A stretch of 64,000 nt of DNA from positions 23,127,974 through 23,191,973 of the forward strand of contig NC_061786.1 of NCBI RefSeq assembly GCF_022458985.1. Reading direction: 5' to 3'. Within the stretch, counting starts at the first letter, position 1. Every line of letters starts with the position of its first letter. The translations under genes were made by a program, and so were the position numbers. This stretch comes from Mugil cephalus. Taxonomy: Eukaryota > Chordata > Actinopteri > Mugiliformes > Mugilidae. This document shows positions 1 through 12,035 of this stretch, piece after piece. The notes under the pieces were generated by a model that was given only the letters and a program-made list of their open reading frames with translations, did not search any database and was not told the origin of the DNA.

Positions 1-3000
1 GCTGCAGTGGACGCAGATGGAGCCCAACGGCGTGGACCGGATCCTGGCCTACAGACTCGGCATCAGGCAGGTCGGTACAGAACAGACAGACCGGGCCAGA
101 CCGGGTGGTTCCGACACTAGACTTTGGTTTAGTTTAAGGTTTATGTCTGTAACTCAATTACTGCCTCAAATATCTGCAGTAATCAATGATAAATCAATGA
201 CTCAATACATATGTAGCCACTTTACATAAAGAAGAAAAATAACAAATGAGAATCAAAGAATTTGCAAAAAATCATGCAAAAAGAAACTTTCATGGGTCAG
301 GAAGCATTTTTTTCATCATAAGCTGATTAAATGTGCAGAAAAGCTGGATATTATGTTACAGTGACTTTAATCCTGCACGTGTCCTCGCTGTGTTGAGAGT
401 AGGTCACATGACACAGGTCACATGACACACACACTCATACACCTACACTTCTTCCATGTTTGTAAGGACCTGATGCTTCAGGATTCGGGGTCGGGTGGAG
501 GTTCAGATCCGCTCGAGCGTCCTCACATGAGCACGAGCTCAAAGCTGTGTGTGTTGGATGCTTTCTGACCAGATTGCAGTAGCTGGAGGTAATCCTCTCT
601 GTCTGACAGATATAGGACACAGCCTCTGTTTTAACCCTCGCTTCCTTTCTGAGGCTCCAGGTTCGGATTCAGAGAAGCTCAGTTGAGCTGTCAGCTGCTA
701 AATCACTGCTTCAGTTATGAGAAATGTGCAGGGCCACGAAAAGCCTCGAACAGCAGTTAAACTAGTTTCTTACTCAAACTTGGGAGGTCTTAAAGTGTCA
801 TTCCAAAAGTGAAAAAGCTCCAAAAGGCAAAAAGTTAAATTCAAAAAGTAAAGTTTAAAACTCAGCGTAACTAAATATGTTTAGATTTTACTTGCATCCA
901 TTATTTTTTAATAAATGCATGAACAGCTACTTTTATTAGCTATTTTTTGAAACAAAATACTTAAAATAATATATCAACATAAGACATAAAAGTGGAAACT
1001 TGAGCTGCATTGTGAAGGAACACTGTTATTATTATCTACAATTATACAGGATAACAAATTAGTTCATAACCACTGGTCCATGAAACATATTACTGCCCCC
1101 TGTAGGGCAACATTATTTACTACGGCTGCACTTTAGATTCTGTTTGCTTTCCGCAACTTTACTGGTCATTAACGGGTCATTGGAAAACCACCCAGGTAAA
1201 TCAGATCTGCTTGTAATTCCAGGTGAGTATCAGTATTAATAGACTGTAGATTCTGCAGATTCTTCTGATAAAAAAAAATAAACAAAAAAACAACGCTGAA
1301 GACTTGGAGGAAGCATCTTCTGGAAACACGATTTGTTTGTTATTTTAATATAAACTGATCTGAAATGAATCAGACTAGATGCAAAATATGAATCAGTAAA
1401 CAGATGAGAAAATGTTTAGAAAATCTAAAATGATGTGACAGAAAGTTCTGACAATAAAAAGAAGCAGAGAAGAAGAATCAGCGTTTTACAACTGGGTAAA
1501 ATTCTGGATGAAACTAATAAAACTAATTAAACAAAAAAACTAAACGTAAATTCAAACATCATGTAACATCTTGCAAAAATCAGTTTGTTAAAAAAAATAC
1601 CTTTGTGTGTTTGGGCGAAATGTGTAAATATTTTATGTTTATTTATTTAAGAAATGTGTATACTCTCATTATGAGGACATCCGTCCATGTGGGGACAGAC
1701 CAGGTCTTAATAAATTCAACCTCATGTTTGACTCAGGTTGATGTTTAGTTTAAATTATGGGCTGATTTCACTCAGGTGTGTGTTTACTGCAGTTTCTAGC
1801 GGTCGCTGCTCTTTTACCTGAGATCTCACCAGCATCATGAGGACACACAGACATGTGGGGACATCATGTCTTAAAACTCATGAAGAAATGAGGTTTAGCT
1901 TTAATAAAACACGAAATTATTTTATTTTTTTCTTCCGTGTGTCTCAGATGGGTCAGTCCCGCTGGTGGGAGCAGGAGATTCCCATGGAGGGAACCATCCA
2001 GAAGGGGGAGCTGTTGACCTACAACCTGACAGAACTCGTCAAACCCGAGTCCTACCTGGTCCGTCTCACCCCCATCACCCGCTACGGGGAGGGAGATGCC
2101 ACCGAACGCACCATCACATACAGCGGTACGTTACCTCACACCGTATTTTATTCAAACAAAAATGTCAGATGAATTTTTAACGTTTACGGCTTCGCTGAAA
2201 TATCGCAATTTGTACCAAGCTTCAAACTCCTCCTCAGACGGGAAGATTTTTTTTTTACCTTTAAAAAAGCATCATGTGTAATTTTTTGCCAATTTACAGC
2301 TAATTTCCTTTAATAATTTACCGAGAATTATCTTCTATTTACGTCTAAACTACAGGATGTTGCCGTTAAAATCTGTTGAATTCTGAGAATCAAAAAGACA
2401 AAGTGTTGCTGCGGCGTATTTATTTATTAAGACATTAAACAAAAATTACATTTTAAAAAGATTAGATTTAGATTTTTTGGAACAAATTGTAAAGTTTCTC
2501 ACACGTTATTTCTCATGTAAGTTGTTTTAGAGAATGAAGCAAGAAAGGTTGGAAAAAGGACAAAATAAATGGAGGAAAGAATGAAGGACGTAAAGAAGAA
2601 GGGGAGGAAGGAATGTAGGAAAGAAAGAAGGAAACAGGGAAGTAGGGAAGGAAACAATTAAGGAAGGAAGGAGCCCAATAAGTAACAGTAGCTCCTCCTG
2701 TTTCCCATTTTGCATCCTGAACACTGCCCCCTGCTGGAGTGAAGAGTCATTCACTGACTTCCTCTAAAAGCAGGTGGTTTTACAGCGATGTGTTTGTGTC
2801 ACTCTGTAGAAACGGAGATTCAATAAAAAGGGTTAAATACACGAATCCTGACGCTGGTCCTCACAGAGATAGAAGTTCACACTCTCAGCTCGTTAATTAG
2901 TGCTGGTTGGTAACGAAGCACGAGCTCGTTTCAAAACGAAACAACAGCTGTTCACACGGATCCCGACAGCTGCACCATGTGTTTGCTGCTTTATCAGTGT

Positions 3001-3990
3001 TTATAGGAAGGAAGGAAACGATGGAGGGAGGAAGGAAGGAAGGTCCTCACTTTGAGGCGTCTAAAGATGTGTTTTCATTTCTGTGTTTTATCGGTTCATG
3101 TTTAGATGTCGTCATGTTCTGATCCGACTCTTTTGTCTCTTGTTCCTCCACAGCTCCTGTTAACCCACATCTCAGTGAGTATCCGTCCACTCCTCATAAC
3201 GTTAACACACATAGCAACACACACAAAACATACTTCTCTTCTAAATATAAATATATCTATAATATCTGTATCTAAATATACTAAAGTACAGCAACACAAA
3301 CCGTCTCATATAGAACGACTTTAAAGTTAGTGAAAAGTTTGGATAAATAATAATAATGGAGCTAGGAACCTGAGATTAGGTCCAAATGTTCCTGGTATGA
3401 GGAATTTACCACTAAATCATATTTATTCATAAACATTGCGCTAAATAAGACCAATGAACTAGAATCAGAAAATAAATATGTGGAGCTCGTGGTTGATAAA
3501 GTAAAACTACCTTTAGTTATGTTTTATTCACAATCCAGATGAACTAAACCAAGTTATTACGATCAAATGATTTAATACAGATAAAAACAGATAGATTGTG
3601 TAGATAAAAAACAGGGAGAGCAGCAGCAGCAACACAACCACAGTCACATGACAACAATGACCCGACGTCATAGTTCCAGCGTTAAAGCCGGATTCTGCGT
3701 TTGCTGAGTGAAGACGTGCAGGCGGTGAAGACTCTCAGCACTAATCTCGTTTTTCAGTCACAAACATCGAACAGCTGACCTGGAAACAAGCAGGAATCAG
3801 AGCAGAGTGTAAAGCTGCAGCCGCACGGATCCTGAGCTTCTGATATTTGATTTGAATATAAACCCTGAACGCAGCTGATACGACGTCTCTCGTGGTGTTT
3901 GTGTCGTCTTTACTTATTTTAACAAAAAAAAAACTGGATCATTCATTAAAATGTGTCTCCATGAACTGGTTGTGTGTGTTTTTGTAATTC

Positions 3991-4035
<45 letters not shown>

Positions 4036-7000
4036 CAGGGGAGTTCCAGTGTGGTTTCGAGGACGAGGCGTTGTGTTTGTTCTCTCAGGACAAAACGGAC
4101 GAGTTCGACTGGACGCGTCACAGCGCCGCCACGCGGGACACGAAGTACACGCCCAACACCGGACCCAGCTCGGACCACACGGGCTCCAGACAAGGTACCG
4201 ACCCGATCAACACACCTTCATCAACACGACACACAGCAACTAACTCTGATCAACACACCTTCATTAACACGGTTTAACGAGGAAAATGGATTCAGAGAAG
4301 ACGCTTCATCCAACCAGCTGCTTCAGTTCCTTCCTTCCTTCGTTTATATTGTTTTGGATAAAACTTTTATTCCCTCATTCACTTACTTCTTGTTGTAAAC
4401 CTCGACTCTACTCCACTATGTTGTCGACACTTCAAACCAACAGCAGCTGATTCACGTCCTGATCGTGTTTATTTCTCCAGTGGAGCTCGATTCATGATTT
4501 ATTCTCACTGTTCTTATGAAACCGGTTTTATCGATAACAGACGCTGAAACGTAACAAGGAAGAAGTTGTGCAGAGAAAAGTTTGGTTTGGTGTCATGTCA
4601 GGAAGGTGGAGACCAAACTCCTCCTGGATCCCAGAGTTTCTCCTGCAGCTCTGAGGATTAAAACTCACGGCTGACTGTTAATCAGCCGGTCGGACGGCTG
4701 GACGGGCATCGAACCGGTGAGGACGGCGACGCTCTGAACACAACAAGAGTCTGGAAATAAGAAAGCAGCAGCGACGCCGCCCGAGGAGTCGTCCCTGACT
4801 GAATGGGAGCAGCATGATGGACACACTGCAGCGTTTTGTTCTGCATCGGATTAAATGTAGTTTCTTTCTGCAGCGCAGCCTCCGGGGGAAGAACGCGTTA
4901 AAAACTGGCAGTGACACAAATAAATGAGGGAAACAACCATCCACCTCTGGCATTTCTGTTAAAAACAACATCATAATAATGAAGAAACTTAAACTATTTA
5001 GATGGAACAAAAACAAAAGCCCTGAACAGAATCACAGCACAACAGTAAAATAAAGTGAATGTGTTTTAAAACGTATAAATGCACAAGGCATTAGTAATAA
5101 CAGGGAAATCTATGCTAACACAAGCTAGTCAACTAGCTTTAGTAGGTTCCAAGAGACACTTGTGACATGTTTGACATATTTATTATAGACACAAGTTTTC
5201 CACTCGTTAGCTTGTTTAGACTCCAGTAGTTACCTAGCAACAGTGCGCACGACTTCCTGTGTTGAAACCACTCCCCCTGGCTGCAGTACAGCTCATAAGC
5301 TCCACCCCCTCTATGCTAGTTGGCGGGGCAAATAAATTTTATTAAACTTTTAGTTTTTAGTTTTAGTTCATTATTTGATGCTACAGAAACAGGATGTGAC
5401 GTAATGGCGACCACCAGTTGCCATGTCAACAGCTCCAGAAAGATTCCTGACGGACAGTGAGAGTTATAAAAATATTTTTTTTTAGAAAATAAGTTCATAG
5501 TATAATCCAACATTTCCTTGTAACTGGTGGAGGCAGAGCCGAGCGTAGGATTAATTAAACAAAAACATGAGCGAGTCTGGAGAAACTTTGGGCGGGGCAT
5601 TGTGATTCTGGAGGGGCGGTCTGAGGGCGGGGCCACCATATCGATGCCCCGCCCTCAGACCGTACTGATCAGACTCCAAACTCACAAGATGGCGCCGCCC
5701 GTGTCCCCAGGAAAATAGCATCAGTTTAGCGAATGAGAGGTGTCCATATTTATATACAGTCTATGCGTAAAACTAAGAAATACAAATGAATTAAGGCTAT
5801 TTACATAATAAAACTAGCAAAGAACTCGTCATATATTAAATAATAATCTGTGTGAATTCCGCTTTATCATCATGTGGACATAAACTATGGTGGTTTAATC
5901 TTAAATCCACTCCTCAGCATTAGTGAGTTTATAATTGCTAGCTGTAAGGCTAAAAGCATAGCCACATATTTTAGCCTAAAAGTATAATCGCCTAAGTCAC
6001 ATTTGTTTTCAGAAAACACCATTTTTATCAGCACATTAGTAGTTTTATTGACATTGTAGCAGTAGGTCTCACTGGCAATTATGCCATTAGGCTAATGATT
6101 AGCTTACTTGGTAAAATTAGCCTCTCAGCTAGCAGAAGGGTTAAATAGTGTTTGACTGCAGAAGAAGCGCTAACATTAATGAATATAAACACTAGTTGTT
6201 GCTTCCATTGCAGCCTTATATTTAGCACAACAGGCTTTTTACCTAAAAGCATGAGATAGCAAGCAGCTAACTCGCTAGAACTTTCCCAACGCAGAATCAA
6301 TCAGATTCATGACAAGCTGAACTAAAGTTGGTTCCTCTTTGCGGGCAGAGACAGACAGGAATTAAATATGTGTTTGATGTGATGGATTCAGACAGAACAA
6401 GCCTCACTCAGGAGGAACAAACACCTCCAGTCTGGACGTTTCATCTCGACACCATGCTGCTAAATTGCCACGTTGTCCGATGAGGTTTGGCATCCGTCTG
6501 TGGCCACGCATGCAGAGGGCGGTTATCGGGAAAAAAGCAGCATGTCAGTGTCAGGCCGACTTTCACAGCCTGATTAGAGGAAGACGCGTCCAAGTGAATT
6601 ATCTTCACGCCGTCACACTGACACTGGATCTGTAAGAAGCTTCGTGAGTCGACCTGTCAAACTGTCCAGTGTTCATTCAGCTGATTAAGATAACTATAGC
6701 TTCTATCCCACAGATAAAACACTTTGCACATAATGATGACAGTCCAGAGCTGTGAGTTCTGTGTGTTCATTTACTTTATAACACTGAGCAAAAACTTTGA
6801 CGTTTTATGAGTCAATCAGAGACACTTTCCTTCACATTTTCTCCTAAAAGGTTTCAGAGATTAAACACGTTCCCTCATATTTAGTCAAATCAACATGACG
6901 AAAATTAACACTAATACATAAATTACAGCAGTTTAGGGAAACGTTTTCTGTTCTGCACACAAATATTTGGACACTTTCACATGTTTCATTCTGTAAAATA

Positions 7001-10000
7001 TCAAATTTAAAATAAAATAAGTAGTAATAGTTTTCTAGATGTTCATTGGCACCATAGACTGTATTTAAATATGGACGCCACGTCTCCACTTCCTCCCATT
7101 GGTCCAAACTGATGCTATTTACCCAGAGATAAAAGGATTATATCATATCATAAGGGCGGCGCCATCTTCTGACTTTGACTTTGAGCCAGATTCTGATCAG
7201 TACGGTCTGTGGGCGGAGCCACAATATTGATGCCCCGCCCACACTTCCTCCACACTCATTGTACACACGGTTCACTCTAAACTAAAATTAAACTTATCCA
7301 AAACTTTGACTCTTGAACATTCATCAACATTATATTAACTACATAAAACGACAGAAACCATCCTTGAATAGAATTTATTTGACGTCGCGTCCACTAACAT
7401 AGACGGGGAGGAGCTTATGAACTAAACTGCAGCCTCCAGCCACCAGGGGGAGCTCTACTTGCTTTGGCTTCACTTTAAAGGAAGCGTTCCTCCATGCATC
7501 TTCTATGGTACACATGAAGTAAAACAAAATGTCCGTTGACGTCTTTGAACATTTATTTCAATCAGGAGTAACTGGAAAGATTTAATTTAATAATGTGCAC
7601 AATACGATAATAATAATAATACCAGATTCTTTGGTGTGAGGGTTGAGGTTTTTGTACGTCCTCCATCAACCTCGACCTCCTCCTGCTGACTCCAGATGAA
7701 GTTTTATCAGAGTAAAGGTCCAGAGCCAATTAAATACAGTCAGTGTCTAACCATTTACTGGTTATAGTAAACGTGGGAGTATTGTCTAAGTAGATTCATT
7801 AATTAATTACCACCACATCATTGTTGTGTTAAAGGCTGAGCGACTCTTTGTTTGAGCTTCAGGAAAAACTGAAACCTGGAAACGTGGTCGTCAGAGAGAA
7901 ACCACCACAGAGCAAAAAAAAAAAAAAAAAAAAAAAAGCAGAGCGTGACTCACGACCTGTCGACTCCGAGGACGCCTGCTGCCTCCGCTCCAGGCGAGAC
8001 CAGGCTAAATAATCTAATGTGATTGGCTGTCAACACCTGGCCATCAAACCCTGGCCCCAGGTGGAGGAAACCCAACCAACACAGAAGCAGGGAAAGTCCA
8101 CACTTCCTGCAAATGGTTGTTGGATAAAACTGTATCACTGTTTCTCCGTCCAACAAAACACAAAGCTGAACAAGAATAACTGGACCTGTTTGAGTTTTCA
8201 TGCAGACGTTTAGGCCTCGTCCACCTGGAACCGACTTGATATTTACCTGTGACCATGTTACAGCCTGGAAACCAGACCTAGATCCTCCCTTTCATTTTAT
8301 TCGTTGGTCTGGAGTCTCTTCGTTGGATTGATTCGTTGACTGATTTTGTTCCTGCAACAATCTGCAGAACTGAATCTGATCAGATCATTATTATTGATTT
8401 ATTTTTGTGTGTGTTCTTTACAAGAACCGGCCTGAATGAGTACATGATACAATGAGTGGACACATATTAGCAGCAGCATTGGCAGCTTGTCTTTGTCTTG
8501 GTTTGTCTTGGTTTGTCTCCAGCTGTTAGCCGCGTTAGCCCAAGTGCTAGCAGAATCCCCGGCTAACGTATGCTTGGCTTGGTTCATGTGCTGTTTGAAG
8601 CTGGAAAGAAAACTCCTTCCTGCAGAGTGTGATGATACTTTATGTGTCTCCACTGGTCCCTCTTGGTGTCTTTGTCCTCAAATGTCCCATGGAGAGGACC
8701 AACGTGCTGTTTAGCGTCTTCCATCTTTATCACTGCCGGATCAGCTGGTGCTAACGCTAACGCTACTTGGACAAACTGAGACACGTTCACAGTCGTTCTG
8801 CTGCAGATGCTTCGCTGGGTTCAGATTATTAATGACATTAATCAGGATGATGGATTAATCCACTTTAACAGCTTAAAGTAGCAACAGAAGCTAACAATGG
8901 AAACAAATCTGTGTGAAACATTTATGTAACTTGTTTTGTGTTGTTATATACTGGTGATTTAGCGTCATTACTCAGACAAGCTAAACTAACACTACGTCCT
9001 TTCTTGATTTATAAACCTGAACAGAATCATGTTTCCTGTCTGAGGCCTTCAGGCTCCTCTCGACATACAGTCCATTATATTATGTACATGCACTGAGGCT
9101 GTGGACGTTACATTAACGAGTCGCTGGCAGCAGTTTTCAGCCCGCGGTGGATTAACTGTACAACAGGGAATAGTAAAAATAGCCGTGCGTGCTCAGGGTT
9201 TAATCTCCGAGTAAACAAAGGTGAAAATAACTCCGCATACGTTCAGCCGACATGTGACAGCAGCTGTTTGTTGTTGGTCTCCTCCTGGAGAACCCGTCCC
9301 GATCTTCCTCCTCTGCAGCAGAATCTCATTAATTCGAGCCTCGGGGACGGAGTCGGGCAGGAAACACGGTTTCCAGTTTAATTTGTGAGGATTGTTTCCA
9401 TCCTGGATGAGCCTGAGGTGGATTTGCTCTCTACGCGACTCTGACATCAGTTTGTGCTGTTGCTGCCTGGAGAGGAAATCTGAGCAGATTAGTAGCAGAC
9501 GAGCAAGGCAGGGTTACAGGTTCAATTCCCAGAGCAGCTGTATAAGTCAAAGGGAATGATTCAAGGTCAACTTCTGGTTGGCTGCGAACATCTGGGCTTT
9601 ATTATGAGTCGTGCTCCAGCAGATACAGATCAGAGACATTTAATTAGATGACGTCTACTGTTGCTCTCCTGTTACGCTCAAACCGTCTGAACGGCTGGAG
9701 GAGAATCAGCTCCACCAAATATCTGTGTAGGTTTTTAGATTTCAGCCTAATTTGATTTACAGCTGCACAACTTTTTAAGGATTAGGACCAAAAACATGTC
9801 ACATCAGTCTCTTGTAGAGATTTCATTTGACTTTGATGAGAAAAAAGAGGATTATTATTATGATAATACCATTTAGAATTTAATTTTAATAAACATTTTC
9901 TTATAATAATATTATATTATGAAGTATTTAGAAGTTAATATTTATATATCATCAGCCTCAAAGCATAATTGTCTAAGTCATTTTTTGAAGTATTGTTACA

Positions 10001-12035
10001 GTATCAATAAAAATACCAATGTGTTGCTAAACATTGTGTTGTTTCTTGTTTTCCAAAAAGGTTCAAATAAGACGTAGGTAATTATGTGCTAATAATATAG
10101 AGGTATTCTTCTACTAAACATAGGATCTAAAAGTAAAGTAAACTTTGACGTATTAATGAAGATATATTAGTTTCCGCCCGCTCTGGTTTGACCTCTGACC
10201 CCGGCCTGTGTCCTCCTTGTCTCTCAGGTTTCTACATGTACATCGAGACGTCGAGGCCGAGGTTGGAGGGCGATAAAGCCCGACTACTGTCGCCCACCTT
10301 CAACATGAACTCAAAGAGCTCCTCCTCCTCCTCCTCCTCCTCCTCGGGCGGTAACAACCCCACCTACTGCTTCGCCTTCTTCTACCACATGTACGGGAAA
10401 CACATAGGTGAGAGCCACCGGCTCACAGTCGCTTTCAGGACCAACATTTATCTATTGAGCCTTTATTTAACCATCGTGATTAAAAATCTCTTTTTGAGGT
10501 TTGACCCGACCCCGACAGTCACAATGAGCTGTTTCTGCTTTGTTTGACCTGTAGGAGCGCTCAACGTTTTCCTGCGTCAGAAAGGTCAGACGGTGACGGA
10601 CACGTCGGTCTGGAGTCTGACTGGTAACCAAGGAGACCGCTGGCGACAAGCCAAGGTCAACATCCACCCAACCACAGCCTTCCAGGTACAATCCTTCAGG
10701 CCACACCCACCAGGGATCAGACCACACCCACCAGGGATCAGACCACACCCACCAGGGATAGGCCACACCCACCATGATCAGACCACACCCACCAGGGATA
10801 GGCCACACCCACCAGGGATCAGACCACACCCACCACACATTAACCCTCTGGAGCCCAGAGTATAACCAGTTTATTATTTTACTAATTCTCTTTCTATTTC
10901 CTGTTAAAAACTGTTCATCTTGTTCCTGGTTTGGTTTCATTCCGTTCAGCTCAACCTCACATGTGACTTTACAGTTTTATTTTTTTTCATTCTGACAAAC
11001 TGTATGAACACACTGGACCTAAAACCAGACTAAAACCATCAGAGCCAGTAGGAACAAGTTAGAAAATGTATATCTAACCTGGACATTTCTAAAGCTGATC
11101 AACACATTTAATAAACACCAACGTTATTTCCAACTATTTCCATTAACAAGTATCAGATGTCCCATCAGTAATAATGTCTAAATGTTTCTAAACTGTCTTC
11201 TGTCTCTTTGGTTCCCTCTACCTTAGCAACCATTGACATATCATTGCCTGATTGGTTGATGCATTTTTCCACCAATAGCAAAGGGGCCGTCATGTTTTCT
11301 TCTTTCTATCATGTGCAGCTGGCTAGCTCTCTCCTCTTGCTAGCGATTTCCTTTTCACCGTTTCTCCGTGAACCAAACATGACGACAATATTTAGAAAAA
11401 AACTCAATTATTTAGAACCAGTCTAGTTTTACTTGGCGTAGCAACAAAAACTGGTCTACAGGTTGAAGTCAGCAGAAATGGAGACTCTACGTCGTCTTAA
11501 ACTGGTCGTGTGATTTGGTCTCCAGAGAGTTAAACCGTCCTCAGTCAAACAATGAATCCGAGTCTCGTCTCCGTGTCCCTGTAGATGGTGATGGAGGGCG
11601 TCCGAGGTGCTGGTATCGAGGGAGATATCGCCATCGATGACGTTACCATCGAGGAAGGCGAATGTAAAGACCCTCCCCCCAACAGTGAGTACGACGAGAA
11701 CTGTTAGCAGCCATCTAGTGGTGACTGGTGGTACTGCTACTCATGTTGCATAGTAACATATAACGATGTCTGGCCCAAAAAAGTCTCCCGCTCAAGCGTC
11801 TGGTTGGAGCTTATTCAGCTTTGACTCAAGCATCATTTCCGTCCACTGTTTTTAACTCAGATCTTGGTCCAGTCTGTATTTTGCTGTTATTGAATTGAAA
11901 GCTTTAATTAAGTGAATAAAACATTTCTCTCTTTCTCTTCACACAGATCTAAGATCAATGGCTCCGCCTTCTTCGCCCCATATATGGCAGCTCTGCATCA
12001 CTCTGAGTTTTGCTCTGATTGGCCGGCAGAGGTGA
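1..12035 (+). CDS. mdga2: MDGA2-type MAM domain GPI-anchored protein, 3' part (5' end outside window)
   Basis: MDGA proteins are GPI-anchored Ig/FN3/MAM cell-surface proteins that bind neuroligins and restrain synapse formation. Exons read here: 1-70, 1948-2125, 3154-3174 (a 21-nt microexon), 4039-4194, 10228-10407, 10555-10685, 11585-11684 and 11947-12035 (stop TGA 12033-12035). Phases agree at every junction and give 307 residues. The first two exons are the FN3-like module ([41 protein letters not shown]). The microexon encodes the APVNPHL linker. The next four form a MAM domain ([74 protein letters not shown]). The last exon has a short hydrophobic run ([14 protein letters not shown]) and ends RQR, fitting a GPI signal. 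As far as I recall the sequences, the APVNPHL-RE linker and the KYTPNTGP and [12 protein letters not shown] motifs fit MDGA2 better than MDGA1. A ten-serine run sits in the MAM domain. The Ig domains lie upstream of the window. Confidence 0.88.
2535..2680. repeat. GGAA-rich purine tract in mdga2 intron
   Basis: Imperfect AAGGAAGG-type purine-rich stretch on the plus strand between the second exon and the microexon. A shorter GGAAGGAA cluster recurs at about 3007-3045. No coding content was seen. Confidence 0.6.
3992..4034 (+). repeat. (GT)n microsatellite abutting the mdga2 MAM exon acceptor
   Basis: About 21 GT dinucleotides run to within a few bases of the CAG acceptor at 4036-4038. The tract takes the place of an ordinary polypyrimidine tract in front of the first MAM exon. 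Confidence 0.9.
5235..5770 (+). repeat. Interspersed fish repeat, copy 1 of an inverted pair
   Basis: Contains a TCATAAGCTCC-type segment, GATGCCCCGCCC, GATGGCGCCGCC and, at its right end, a TATACAGTCTATG motif. The same words recur reverse-complemented at 7045-7520. The end motif, roughly CATAGACTGTAT(AT)AA, is common at the edges of fish non-autonomous repeats. The family is not identified. Confidence 0.6.
7045..7520 (-). repeat. Interspersed fish repeat, copy 2 of an inverted pair
   Basis: Begins near CCATAGACTGTATTTAAATATGG and carries GGCGGCGCCATC, TGATCAGTACGGTCTG, GATGCCCCGCCC and GGAGGAGCTTATGA, matching the 5235-5770 block in opposite orientation. It also contains CCACCAGGGGGAGC. 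Confidence 0.6.
10317..10346 (+). repeat. Coding (TCC)n tract giving ten serines in the MAM domain
   Basis: AGC, eight TCC codons and TCG in a row encode Ser10, followed by GGNNPTYCF. In the mammalian proteins as I recall them, this MAM segment is a short non-repetitive loop before the conserved YCF strand. The frame stays open. Confidence 0.9.
10698..10840 (+). repeat. Minisatellite, unit about 19 bp, just inside an mdga2 5' splice site
   Basis: About seven copies of a CCACACCCACCAGGGATCA-type unit, with AGACC/GGCC variants, begin 12 bp after the donor at 10686. There are no spacers of unique sequence, so it is not a CRISPR array. Confidence 0.9.

Larger units (their letters stand above)
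4195..10227 (+). other. 6-kb mdga2 intron, mostly non-coding with interspersed repeats
   Basis: No exon with supported splice sites was found. The intron holds the inverted pair of related repeats at about 5235-5770 and 7045-7520, a poly-A run at 7916-7937, many GCTA-rich words (5100-6300), and a weak tRNA-like box B match (GGTTCAATTCC) near 9515. The rest is unremarkable AT-rich DNA. Confidence 0.6.
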
